Below are positions 43,043 to 51,909 of a DNA stretch of 64,000 bases, one piece after another (the first letter of the stretch is position 1; each line of letters begins with the position of its first letter). The position numbers and the translations under genes are program-made. Source of the stretch: Chryseobacterium sp. JJR-5R (GTDB lineage: Bacteria; Bacteroidota; Bacteroidia; Flavobacteriales; Weeksellaceae); contig NZ_CP139137.1 of assembly GCF_034047335.1 (NCBI RefSeq), forward strand, positions 868,001 through 932,000, written 5' to 3'. The notes beneath the pieces were generated by a model. The model was not told the origin of the DNA, ran no database searches, and saw only the letters and a list, made by a program, of their open reading frames with translations.

Positions 43043-46000
43043 ATGGCAAAGTTAGAGAATAATAACGAGAATAATAACAAAAAGTCAGCAGCTGAAAACC
43101 TGGGCGATCAGGTACAGAAGGCTGTTGAGAATGCCGGAGGCAAGGTAAAGGAGACGGTAAAGGAAGCCTCTGAACTTGCCAGTGATGCCATTAAACATCC
43201 GGTAGAAACGGCCGGAGAGTTTGGAAAGCAGGCGGTAAAAGACGTGACAAGCTATTCCTGGTGGGCCAGGCTGTTACTGGTTTTGTTCTGGCTGAGCCTC
43301 AGTCTTGTAGTGGCGGTTTTTGTAATCATCAATCTTCCGGCTACCAAAAGGTGGGCTGCTGACCAGGCGCTGCAGATTGTCAACAGGGATTTCAAGGCAC
43401 AGATGTCAACCGAAAGTGTTGATGTGGATTTCTTCGGGGATGTACAGATCAAAGGCCTGAAAATAAAGGATTATAAAGGCGCCGATTTTATTACGGCTAA
43501 AGAATTTACCGCCAATTCAGACTGGTTTTCGCTTGCCACCAATATCGGCAAAAACAATTCATTAAGTTTCAACTCCCTTACGCTTAAAAATGCGGATATA
43601 AAGGTTATTACCTATAAAGGCGACAGCATTTCAAATTTCATCCGATTTACCCAGCTGTTTGACAGCGGAAAAAAACCGGATCCTAACAAGCCGCCTTTCC
43701 AGCTGAATTCCAGGCTGCAGATTCTTGATTCCAGAGTTTCCATTGTTAATTTAAATTCTCCCGGAGAAAAAGGCAAATGGCTCACAGCTACCAATTTCAA
43801 TCTCAAAGCCCCGAACGTAAAAGTTAACGGGCGCAATATTTCAGCACAGATCAACAACATGTCCTTCACCACCAAAAGATGGGGGAAATCACATTTAGTA
43901 GATACTTTTTCAACGGAACTGTCAATGACCAAGGATTTCCTGTTCCTGGAAGACTTAACTTTAAATACAGATCACAGCCTTTTGCAGGGGGATATAAAAT
44001 TCAATCTTCATGATAACGGCTCTTGGTCAGATTTTGCTGATAAAGTGAAATGGGAAATGGACGTACAGCTGGGCAGCCAGCTCAGTGGCTATGACATCAG
44101 CTATTTTGTAACCAACTGGGATAATTTCAAGCCGTTCAATATTTCGGGGAAGATGACTGGGCCGCTGAATAGTTTTAAGCTGGACCATTTCCTGATCCGC
44201 AATCCCGATGTGAATATTGCCACAAAAACAATGAAAATCAACAGGCTGCTGAAAGGCAACTTCCTCATTGAAACCAATAACCTGTCAGCAGATTTTACCT
44301 ATAAAGATCTGAAAGCCATGATGCCTTCATTCATCGCGACCAAAATGAAGAATTTTGCAGATGATTTCGGAAAGCTGAAGTACAACGGAACGGCAAGCGT
44401 AAACCCTAAAAAAGTATACATTTCAAGCGGGAACCTGATGACAGGGATCGGTCAGGCAAAGATCACCGGATTTTCCCTGACGGATTACAGTTCCCCCATG
44501 CCGAAATATGCAGGGATTGCCGAAGTAAGAGACCTGAATACATCGGTGATTACCAAAAACAAATCCGTAGGCCTTATTTCAGGAAGGTTCGATGTCAACG
44601 GGCAGAGCTTCGACGTGAATACCATGAGGCTGACCACGAAATCCCGGATCACCAGCATTGAGATCATGAACAAGGAAATCAACAACCTTTATCTTGACGG
44701 ATTACTGGACCATAAGAAATACAACGGACTTATTACGGTGGATGACGAGCAGGCAAAAGCAGTCGTTAAAGGCTTAATTGACTTCAGCACTTCAAGGATC
44801 GCCATGAATGTGGAGGCTGATGTCAAGTATCTGAACATGAATTATTTTACCGGGAAGCCCGGAAATCAGATCGTAAGCGGAACGGTGAACGGTAAAATGG
44901 CCATGTCTTCCCTCAATGATCTTACTTTGGATGTGGAAGCAAACCATATTAATTTTGCCACAGCCACTCAGAAATATTCCATTCCCCAGGCAAAAATAAA
45001 AACATTTGCCGAAAACGGCGGCCGGGTGATTGACGTGGATGCCCCGGGTGCCGTAAATGGTAAAATTTCCGGAAGATATAACCTTGCTGATCTTTCAGGT
45101 ATGGTGGAAAACGGGCTGAATAAAGTATTGGTGGGCCCCGCGCCCCGCAAATTGTACAGGGGACAGAACTTTACTTTGAATTTTGATATCCAGCAGGGGT
45201 TGGTAAGCTATTTTATGCCGGATCTGAAAATTCCCCAGGGCGCGAAAGTAGAAGGGCAGTATGACGGAAATTCAAACAACCTGATCTTAAATGCTGATGC
45301 GGCTTCACTTAAGTATGTCATGACCAAAGTTCAGGAAATTACAGAAGCTGATAAGGCGCTGGCAGCAGCTAATCCTTCCTATAGCATAAATGACCGGAAC
45401 AACATCACCAGGGACAGCGCCATGGTAGACAGTGTGATGGTAAGAATCAATACGGCAAATCTTGACGAGCAGATTTTCGCAAAGATCAACAGGGTAGAGT
45501 ACAATAAAAATATTATCAAAGATATTACTTTAAGCGGCAGGAACGAAAACAACAGCGTTCTTCACCTGGCTGCAAAATTCAAACACGGAAGCCCTGAAGA
45601 TGAGCTGGATGACAGCCTTAAATCCTATGCCGTCAATGTCAACCAGACGACCAATGCGGGTGGCGACTATGTATTCAGGTTTGACCCTACTGAAGTTAAA
45701 TTCAATGATGTCACCTGGGCTATTGATACAAGCCCGGAGCTGGACCATTCCATTACATACCGTAAAAAAGAAAAGGATTTCGACATCAGGAACCTGAGGA
45801 TCTATTCAGACAACAGTGCATTGTTTATAAAGGAAGCCCAGTTTAAATCTGCCAAAGATTTCTATCTGGATGCAGAAGTTAAAGATTTTGCAGTTGAAAA
45901 GCTGCTGGAAATGCAGGCGGGCGGAAATACCATGAACATCAAAGGCCTGGCTAACGGGAATGTACAGATTAAAATGGATAAAAGTACCCTGCAGCCTTTG

Positions 46001-47839
46001 GTGGATATGACCATTGATGATATCATGATGAACGGGAATGACATGGGCGATATTACGATCTCTGCAACAAACGGGTTTTCCCTCAATGTATATGACGTTG
46101 ACATCAAAGTGAATTCTGCCGGTGTTATCGGAAACAACAGCCTTCACGTTACAGGAACCGTAAACAATAATACAGCTTCACCTACCATTGATCTTACAGC
46201 CGAGATGAGGGATTTCGATGTGGCCTTTGCCCAGCAGTTTGTCACTACGGTATTCGGAAATTTAAGAGGAAAAGCAACGGGGGACCTTAAAGTAAGCGGA
46301 AAGTTCAGCAATCTGGATTACAGCGGTGATATTGCCCTGAAAGGTTTCGGGTTAAAGCTTCTGTTTACGGGAGTGGATTATTCATTTGATGATACGGTGA
46401 TCCCGTTAACAAAAGGGCTGGCAATCCTTAACAATATTGAAGTTCATGACGGAAGGACGAATTCCAAAGGGAATATTTCCGGGGCGATTCAGTTTGAAAC
46501 CATTTCATCACTGGGGGTCAACCTGGTTATGAGGGCAGATAACCTGCTGGTGTTAAATACCACTCAGAAAGATTATGACCTTTTCTGGGGAAGGGTTTAC
46601 GGGCAGGGTGACCTGTATGTGGACGGGCCGGTTTCAGCCTTAAGCATATCCACCCCGAATATGAAAGCGCTGAACGGAAGTACCTTTACCTTTAACTCGG
46701 GTTCCACTTCCAATGTAGAAGAATTTAAAATGCTGAGGTTCCTGAAGGAAGGGAAAGACGGTCTGGTAACGCTTGAAGAAAAGAAAAGATCAGGTGCCAA
46801 TATGAATATCGACTTTGCACTGGATGTAGATAAAGGCACTACGGTAAATGTTCTGATCGGCGATGATGTAGGAAGCATTATGGTAAAAGGAGAAGCTGAA
46901 AAGCTGCGATTCCAGATGGGCAGGCAGGGCAGTATTGCGATGAACGGCACGTATAAAGTGGAAAACGGGACCTTTATATCAAAAGCAATCCTGAATAAAA
47001 CCTTCCAGATTGAAAAAGGAAGCAGCATCCGCTGGGACGGCGATGCCATGAAACCTGCGCTTGACATAACGGCCAATTATGTAAGAATGGTCTCCAATGC
47101 TGGGGAATACCTGAATATGGGAGGCCTGCAGCCTGTAAGTGTCCTGCTTCAGGCCAATATTACCCAATCGCTAAAAGATCCTAAGGTAGATCTTGATGTA
47201 ACCGCACTGGATGTTTCAAGCCAAGTGAAAGAAACTTTGGCGGCAAAAATGAGCCAGGACGGAGAAAAAGTACTGCAGTTCGGTTCCATATTGCTGTTAA
47301 ACAGTTTTAACGTTTCCAGGACCGGTGGGGTGGATGTAGACGTTGCCGGAGTGGCGGAATCTTCCGGATACAATCTGCTCTTAAAACAATTGGGCTCCGT
47401 ACTGAATACCATGAGCAACGAATTCCAGATTGACCTTAATTATGTAAAAGGCGACCAGTATTCCAATATCGGGGACAGGGCCAATGCAGGCGTAAGCTTT
47501 GCGCTTTCACCAAGGGTTAAAGTAAAGACCGGGTTAGGGATCCCACTGACCAAAACTGAGAATACGGAAACCAATTACCTGTCCGGTGAAGGAACTATTG
47601 AATATGATATTTCCAAGAAGAATGACGGAAGCCTGCTGCTGAGAGGCTACTCCAAACCTTCCAATATCGGGGTGGTTAACGGTGCCGGGTCAAACGGAAC
47701 TGCTAATCAGGCGTATGGCGGAGGGATCGTATGGAGCAAGAGCTTCAATTCTTTCTTTAAAAAGAAAGGAAAAGATAAAAAAATACAGCAGAATAAAAAT
47801 GAAATAAAAACAGATTCTACAAAATCAGCAACTAAATAA
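43043..47839 (+). CDS. tamB: Translocation/assembly module protein TamB (DUF490)
   Basis: 1598 residues from the ATG at 43043. The longer open frame on the left overlaps tsaD and is rejected. About 70 residues of charged amphipathic helix (VQKAVENAGGKVKETVKEAS) precede one transmembrane helix (LLLVLFWLSLSLVVAVFVII, about 73-95). A very long beta-taco part with AsmA-like repeats follows, then the C-terminal TamB domain (RWDGDAMKPALDITANYV, KVDLDVTALDVSSQVKETL). TamB-like proteins bridge inner and outer membranes and move phospholipids or assist outer-membrane assembly. The polar N-terminal extension before the anchor is unusual. Confidence 0.9.
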   Translation: MAKLENNNENNNKKSAAENLGDQVQKAVENAGGKVKETVKEASELASDAIKHPVETAGEFGKQAVKDVTSYSWWARLLLVLFWLSLSLVVAVFVIINLPATKRWAADQALQIVNRDFKAQMSTESVDVDFFGDVQIKGLKIKDYKGADFITAKEFTANSDWFSLATNIGKNNSLSFNSLTLKNADIKVITYKGDSISNFIRFTQLFDSGKKPDPNKPPFQLNSRLQILDSRVSIVNLNSPGEKGKWLTATNFNLKAPNVKVNGRNISAQINNMSFTTKRWGKSHLVDTFSTELSMTKDFLFLEDLTLNTDHSLLQGDIKFNLHDNGSWSDFADKVKWEMDVQLGSQLSGYDISYFVTNWDNFKPFNISGKMTGPLNSFKLDHFLIRNPDVNIATKTMKINRLLKGNFLIETNNLSADFTYKDLKAMMPSFIATKMKNFADDFGKLKYNGTASVNPKKVYISSGNLMTGIGQAKITGFSLTDYSSPMPKYAGIAEVRDLNTSVITKNKSVGLISGRFDVNGQSFDVNTMRLTTKSRITSIEIMNKEINNLYLDGLLDHKKYNGLITVDDEQAKAVVKGLIDFSTSRIAMNVEADVKYLNMNYFTGKPGNQIVSGTVNGKMAMSSLNDLTLDVEANHINFATATQKYSIPQAKIKTFAENGGRVIDVDAPGAVNGKISGRYNLADLSGMVENGLNKVLVGPAPRKLYRGQNFTLNFDIQQGLVSYFMPDLKIPQGAKVEGQYDGNSNNLILNADAASLKYVMTKVQEITEADKALAAANPSYSINDRNNITRDSAMVDSVMVRINTANLDEQIFAKINRVEYNKNIIKDITLSGRNENNSVLHLAAKFKHGSPEDELDDSLKSYAVNVNQTTNAGGDYVFRFDPTEVKFNDVTWAIDTSPELDHSITYRKKEKDFDIRNLRIYSDNSALFIKEAQFKSAKDFYLDAEVKDFAVEKLLEMQAGGNTMNIKGLANGNVQIKMDKSTLQPLVDMTIDDIMMNGNDMGDITISATNGFSLNVYDVDIKVNSAGVIGNNSLHVTGTVNNNTASPTIDLTAEMRDFDVAFAQQFVTTVFGNLRGKATGDLKVSGKFSNLDYSGDIALKGFGLKLLFTGVDYSFDDTVIPLTKGLAILNNIEVHDGRTNSKGNISGAIQFETISSLGVNLVMRADNLLVLNTTQKDYDLFWGRVYGQGDLYVDGPVSALSISTPNMKALNGSTFTFNSGSTSNVEEFKMLRFLKEGKDGLVTLEEKKRSGANMNIDFALDVDKGTTVNVLIGDDVGSIMVKGEAEKLRFQMGRQGSIAMNGTYKVENGTFISKAILNKTFQIEKGSSIRWDGDAMKPALDITANYVRMVSNAGEYLNMGGLQPVSVLLQANITQSLKDPKVDLDVTALDVSSQVKETLAAKMSQDGEKVLQFGSILLLNSFNVSRTGGVDVDVAGVAESSGYNLLLKQLGSVLNTMSNEFQIDLNYVKGDQYSNIGDRANAGVSFALSPRVKVKTGLGIPLTKTENTETNYLSGEGTIEYDISKKNDGSLLLRGYSKPSNIGVVNGAGSNGTANQAYGGGIVWSKSFNSFFKKKGKDKKIQQNKNEIKTDSTKSATK
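43047..43080 (-). promoter_or_regulatory. tsaD promoter inside tamB
   Basis: On the minus strand TTG (43078-43080) and TAACTTTG (43047-43054) are spaced 23 bp. The -7 box ends 8 bp before the tsaD ATG, so the transcript should start within a few bases of the start codon (leaderless or nearly so). Confidence 0.55.
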
Positions 47840-47931
47840 TTGTGATTTTTTAATGATTTTTATCATCCGTGTTAATTATTGTTAATGTTTAGTATAATTT
47901 TTTTAGTTAAATAATTTTTTCTAAATTTGCA

Positions 47932-47939
47932 AAAAATAC
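47932..47939 (+). promoter_or_regulatory. Candidate -7 box (TAAATTTG) of the Lrp gene
   Basis: TAAATTTG lies 34 bp before the start codon at 47974, in a strongly AT-rich leader. No clear TTG at the right distance. Confidence 0.45.
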
Positions 47940-47973
47940 ATTGATTTTTTAAGAAAACTGTAATTAAATTAAT

Positions 47974-48444
47974 ATGAACTATCAACTGGACGAAATAGAC
48001 AAAAAAATTCTTGATTTCTTAGTAGAAAACACAAGAATGCCGTTTACAGAAATTGCGAAACAGATGGATGTTTCTGCTGGAACAATTCACGTAAGAGTGA
48101 AAAAAATGGAGGATGCAGGTATTATTTTGGGGTCATCTCTTAATATCGATTATGGAAAGCTGGATTACCACTTTACGGCTTTCATCGGAATCCTTTTGAC
48201 AAAATCAAACCGTACGCAGGAAGTTTTAAAAGAACTTTCAACGCTTCCAAACGTCATTGAAGCCAGCGTTATTTCCGGAAAATATAATATTTTCTGCAAG
48301 GTGAAAGCTAAAAATACGGATGATGCAAAAAGAATCATTTATCAGATCGATGATATTCAGGATGTCATGAGAACGGAAAGTATGATTTCCATGGAAGAGT
48401 ACTTAAGTGACAAAAACAGGCTGATCAACGCGATTTCTATCTAA
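47974..48444 (+). CDS. Lrp/AsnC-family transcriptional regulator
   Basis: 156 residues. N-terminal winged helix-turn-helix (LDEIDKKILDFLVENTRMPF, TEIAKQMDVSAGTIHVRVKK) followed by the RAM effector domain (FIGILLTKSNRTQEVLKEL, VIEASVISGKYNIFCKVKAK), both family-typical in length and order. These proteins bind DNA as dimers or octamers and sense amino acids. The effector cannot be told here. Single gene, followed by a hairpin that overlaps the promoter of the next gene. Confidence 0.92.
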   Translation: MNYQLDEIDKKILDFLVENTRMPFTEIAKQMDVSAGTIHVRVKKMEDAGIILGSSLNIDYGKLDYHFTAFIGILLTKSNRTQEVLKELSTLPNVIEASVISGKYNIFCKVKAKNTDDAKRIIYQIDDIQDVMRTESMISMEEYLSDKNRLINAISI

Positions 48445-48475
48445 TCAATTGGTCAGGCTTTAAACGAATTATATA

Positions 48476-48507
48476 AAAGAACTTATGGAATTTCTCATAA
48501 GTTCTTT
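48476..48507 (+). terminator. Terminator of the Lrp gene, merged with next promoter
   Basis: A 12-bp perfect stem AAAGAACTTATG / CATAAGTTCTTT with an 8-nt loop. The T-run behind it (ATTTTTG) is also the -7 box TATTTTTG (48507-48514) of the gene starting at 48520. Confidence 0.8.
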
Positions 48508-48514
48508 ATTTTTG
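48507..48514 (+). promoter_or_regulatory. -7 box (TATTTTTG) overlapping a terminator
   Basis: A consensus TAnnTTTG box ending 5 bp before the ATG at 48520. The transcript would be almost leaderless. The box shares its first base with the end of the terminator stem. Confidence 0.5.
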
Positions 48515-48519
48515 TACCT

Positions 48520-48897
48520 ATGGAAGAATACAGCTATTTTGATGAAGATCCGAAAAAAGGATGGGGGTTCATCCTGGCATTTGCCGCTTTGATGCTATTT
48601 ACTATTATGGGGTTCGGGATTGATCTGGACGAATACCTGCAGCATGAATACTTGAATATTCCGCCATGGTATTCCTTTATTATTTTTACCATTGATGCAC
48701 TGATGGCCGTAAGCCTCGTCCTGATGTTCTTCTACAGGAAAATCGGGATTTTTACCTTCCCCGCATTTCTGGTCCTGCATTTTTTTATGCACAATTATTA
48801 TCTTTCAACCTTTCTTTATACAGATGTAACCAATCTTTTCCTGTTCACCGGTTTCGGGATGCTGGCCATTATCCCGAAGTGGAAGTTTTTCAGATGA
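48520..48897 (+). CDS. Small four-helix membrane protein
   Basis: 125 residues, not assigned to a named family. A polar acidic N-terminus (MEEYSYFDEDPKKGWG) is followed by four hydrophobic helices (FILAFAALMLFTIMGFG, SFIIFTIDALMAVSLVLMFF, FTFPAFLVLHFFMHNYY, LFLFTGFGMLAIIPKW). The layout is like other small DUF inner-membrane proteins of Flavobacteriales. Function unknown. It has its own promoter just behind the Lrp-gene terminator, and no functional link to that gene is evident. Confidence 0.7.
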   Translation: MEEYSYFDEDPKKGWGFILAFAALMLFTIMGFGIDLDEYLQHEYLNIPPWYSFIIFTIDALMAVSLVLMFFYRKIGIFTFPAFLVLHFFMHNYYLSTFLYTDVTNLFLFTGFGMLAIIPKWKFFR

Positions 48898-49072
48898 CTT
48901 TTATAATCAGTAAAAAATTTCTTGTTATAAAATTTCATATTTAACTGATTTTTTAAACTGCAAAGCAGATTTAATTTTATAAGATAAATTTATTCAGATT
49001 ATCTGTAGAAAATAATTATATATCAGATAGTTAATGTAATAAAATAATTTCAATGTAAAAAGAAATAACTGT

Positions 49073-49080
49073 TATATTTG
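49073..49080 (+). promoter_or_regulatory. -7 box (TATATTTG)
   Basis: Perfect TAnnTTTG box 42 bp before the TTG start codon at 49123. The upstream -33 region is AT-rich without a clear TTG. Confidence 0.5.
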
Positions 49081-49122
49081 ACTCGAATTAAGGTCTTCAT
49101 ACAGGCCTAAACTGATAATTAA

Positions 49123-50034
49123 TTGAAGTTAAAAAAATCATACAGATACAGTAAGAGAATATTAAGTATTCTCTTACTGTTTTTATTCTTTAAAATTTTC
49201 AGCCAGCGGATATCTGTCGAAAACAAACATATCTATCCTTTAGAAATAAGGTATAAAAATCAGGTATTAAAATTAGGTAAAGGAGAAAAGAAAGTATTTG
49301 CCGATAAAGAAATCGATTTTCTGAATATTGAGTTTGATAACGGACGAAAAATAATCAGTAAAGACATTCCGATTTTACTGAATCCCAATGAATCATTGAA
49401 TATCAATGTTTTAAACAGTATTGACCAAACCCTTGAATTTAAAGGGGATAAAGCGCCATTGCATAATCTGGTTATCAACCAGCAACATTATATTCTTTAT
49501 AAAAATATAGGAAATTATCAGGATATTCTGAGTAAAAATACCAATACCCAACAATTGATCAGCTATTTCGAGTTTGTACTTGCTGATTATCTTACAAAAA
49601 TTAAAACTCTGAATGCATCCCCGACGGGTACAGAAGATAAGATATACAGGCGTGCAGAAAAATATGCTATTAATGACTGGGTTGCTTCATTATACCTTAT
49701 TCTTACAGGCCAGAAAACTTTAGATCTTCAAAAGAAAGAACTGATCCTGTATTATTACAATAAATATATTAAAAAAGATTTTCCGAATTATCATTGTGGG
49801 TATAAAGTACAGTATAATATTATCCGGGATCTGATACCCTATACACATCAGCTGAATATAAATTTTCCGGAATATTCTGTAATTGAAAATACAGACGAAG
49901 ACAGAATTATACAGCATCTTCCGGAAAGCTGTCAGCGGTTTTACTTCAAAAATAACTATAACTATTTCTATGAAATCAACAGTCCGAAAAAGGAATATTA
50001 TAAAGGCGTATTAAAAGAAAAATTCAACAACTGA
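49123..50034 (+). CDS. Exported hypothetical protein (TTG start)
   Basis: 303 residues. A stop codon sits directly before the TTG at 49123 and no ATG follows before the signal peptide (RILSILLLFLFFKIFSQ), so TTG is the only start that keeps it. The mature part begins with a small beta-rich domain (IYPLEIRYKNQVLKLGKGEK), followed by helical segments rich in N, Y and K. Not recognised. It lies 2 bp before the GLPGLI gene, so both probably form a small operon of envelope proteins. Confidence 0.65.
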   Translation: MKLKKSYRYSKRILSILLLFLFFKIFSQRISVENKHIYPLEIRYKNQVLKLGKGEKKVFADKEIDFLNIEFDNGRKIISKDIPILLNPNESLNINVLNSIDQTLEFKGDKAPLHNLVINQQHYILYKNIGNYQDILSKNTNTQQLISYFEFVLADYLTKIKTLNASPTGTEDKIYRRAEKYAINDWVASLYLILTGQKTLDLQKKELILYYYNKYIKKDFPNYHCGYKVQYNIIRDLIPYTHQLNINFPEYSVIENTDEDRIIQHLPESCQRFYFKNNYNYFYEINSPKKEYYKGVLKEKFNN

Positions 50035-50036
50035 GA

Positions 50037-50849
50037 ATGAAAAAGAATATTAACGGTCTGCTTTTTTTTATGTTTCTGTTCGGCGGAATCTTCTTTGGTT
50101 TTTCTCAAAACTACCAGGTGCTTTATAAAGTAAAATTTCATCCGCAGAAAGATGAATCAGATCTCAAAACAGAATATATGCGCCTGGAAACCCTGTCTGA
50201 ATCTAAAAGCATCTTCTATAATTATGTAAACAAGAAAGATTCGATAAACAGTAAAAAAGAAGATCAGGTTCCGTATTTAAGATTTACCGTTATCCGGGAA
50301 GAAAACAGCTGTAGATATTATGGAAACTTTAATGATCTGTATTTTGTTTTCAGTGAGGCTTTAAAAACGGATTGGAAAATAAATAACAAAACGTCTGAGT
50401 TTAAAGGGTATAAAGTTCAGGAAGCTGCAATAGAGCTGGATGGAAGGCAATGGATTGCTTTATTTACCTCGGAAGTTCCCATTACCTCAGGACCCTACAA
50501 ATTTTCAGGTTTACCGGGCTTGATATTAAAGGTACATTCTGAGGACGGGGATTACAGTTTTGAAATGGTTGAGCTTACCCGGCATACATCAGAAAGTTAT
50601 TTCCATTCTTTTCAGACCAGTAAATACACATCCGTAAAAAAGAAAAAGGTTGAAACATTTATTTCAAATTTTTTAAAAGAGCCGGGCGCAAGAAATTTTA
50701 CTTTACGGAACAGTTATGGTGATCAGTTTGACTATAGCTTCAGCGGCCAAAAAGACGGTTCTTATAAAGATATGAATGACTATGTAAAAGGTGTTTTTGA
50801 AAAGTACAATAACCCGGTTGACAGGAAAACCTATATTCTTATTTTTTAA
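50037..50849 (+). CDS. GLPGLI family exported protein
   Basis: 270 residues. Signal peptide (FMFLFGGIFFGFSQ). The family name motif is visible as PYKFSGLPGLILKVHSEDGD near residue 160, preceded by the conserved FTSEVPITSGPY. GLPGLI proteins (TIGR01200) are found only in Bacteroidota. Their function is unknown, and they often occur with TonB-dependent receptors or other exported proteins. It directly follows an exported hypothetical gene and ends at a bidirectional terminator. Confidence 0.9.
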   Translation: MKKNINGLLFFMFLFGGIFFGFSQNYQVLYKVKFHPQKDESDLKTEYMRLETLSESKSIFYNYVNKKDSINSKKEDQVPYLRFTVIREENSCRYYGNFNDLYFVFSEALKTDWKINNKTSEFKGYKVQEAAIELDGRQWIALFTSEVPITSGPYKFSGLPGLILKVHSEDGDYSFEMVELTRHTSESYFHSFQTSKYTSVKKKKVETFISNFLKEPGARNFTLRNSYGDQFDYSFSGQKDGSYKDMNDYVKGVFEKYNNPVDRKTYILIF

Positions 50850-50856
50850 AATAAAA

Positions 50857-50884
50857 AAAGCATCCGGACAGATCCGGATGCTTT
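50857..50884. terminator. Bidirectional terminator, GLPGLI gene / transketolase
   Basis: A 12-bp perfect stem AAAGCATCCGGA / TCCGGATGCTTT with a 4-nt loop between convergent genes. A-rich on the left and T-containing on the right, so usable from both strands. Confidence 0.85.
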
Positions 50885-50907
50885 CAGTTTATATTTCAGA
50901 AAGAAAT

Positions 50908-51855
50908 TTATTTCTCTAAAATTCTCTTCACTGCTTCCTGTACGGCAGCAGAATCAATTTTATATTTCTTCATCAGCTCAGCAGGGGTTGCAGATTCTCC
51001 GAAAGTATCGTTTACGGCAACGAACTCCTGTCGGGTCGGTCTTTTCCTGGCCAGCATTCCGGCAACGGATTCTCCTAAACCGCCGAGGTAATTGTGTTCT
51101 TCAGCCGTTACGATCTTACCTGTTTTCTCTACTGATTTCAGGATGATTTCTTCATCCAGCGGCTTGATGGTGTGGATGTTGATTACCTCGCAGGAAATAC
51201 CTTCTTTGGCAAGCTCATCCGCAGCCAAAAGAGATTCCCATACAAGGTGCCCGGTTGCCACAATCGTTACATCGGTTCCTTCCTGTAAAAGAATACCTTT
51301 TCCGATTTCGAAAGGCATATCTTCAGGAATGAAAACAGGCACTACCGGTCTTCCGAACCTCAGGTAAACAGGGCCTTCAAAATCAGCGATGGCTAAGGTT
51401 GCCGCTTTCGTCTGATTGTAGTCGCAAGGGTTGATGACCGTCATGCCCGGAAGCATTTTCATCATACCGATATCTTCAAGAACCTGGTGCGTGGCACCGT
51501 CTTCCCCTAAAGTAAGCCCGGCATGGGAAGCACAGATTTTTACATTTTTATTGGAGTAGGCAATAGACTGGCGGATTTGGTCATATACCCTTGATGTAGA
51601 GAAGTTGGCGAAAGTTCCGGTAAAAGGAATTTTACCGGTAATGCTTAAACCTGCTGCAAGGCCCATCATATTGGCTTCTGCAATGCCCACCTGGAAAAAT
51701 CTTTCCGGAGCCTTTTCAATAAATTTCTCCATTTTAAGGGAACCGATAAGGTCTGCGCACAATGCCACAACATTAGGATTTTTATCTGCAAGTTCAGCTA
51801 ATCCTGCCCCGAATCCTGAACGGGTATCTTTTTTTTCAGTATATGTAAATTTCAT
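50908..51855 (-). CDS. Transketolase, C-terminal subunit
   Basis: 315 residues. Carries the pyrimidine-binding domain (IAEANMMGLAAGLS; HAGLTLGEDGATHQ) and the C-terminal transketolase domain (VATGHLVWESLLAADELAKE). Together with the N-terminal subunit encoded just upstream (54 bp gap) it forms a complete thiamine-diphosphate enzyme that moves two-carbon units in the non-oxidative pentose phosphate pathway. The split form is common in archaea and in several bacterial groups, including Bacteroidota. The total of 598 residues is slightly below one-piece transketolases. Confidence 0.92.
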   Translation of the reverse strand: MKFTYTEKKDTRSGFGAGLAELADKNPNVVALCADLIGSLKMEKFIEKAPERFFQVGIAEANMMGLAAGLSITGKIPFTGTFANFSTSRVYDQIRQSIAYSNKNVKICASHAGLTLGEDGATHQVLEDIGMMKMLPGMTVINPCDYNQTKAATLAIADFEGPVYLRFGRPVVPVFIPEDMPFEIGKGILLQEGTDVTIVATGHLVWESLLAADELAKEGISCEVINIHTIKPLDEEIILKSVEKTGKIVTAEEHNYLGGLGESVAGMLARKRPTRQEFVAVNDTFGESATPAELMKKYKIDSAAVQEAVKRILEK

Positions 51856-51909
51856 TTTTTTCTAATTATTAATTAAGATTACTTATTACCAATTACTCAT
51901 TACGTATAA

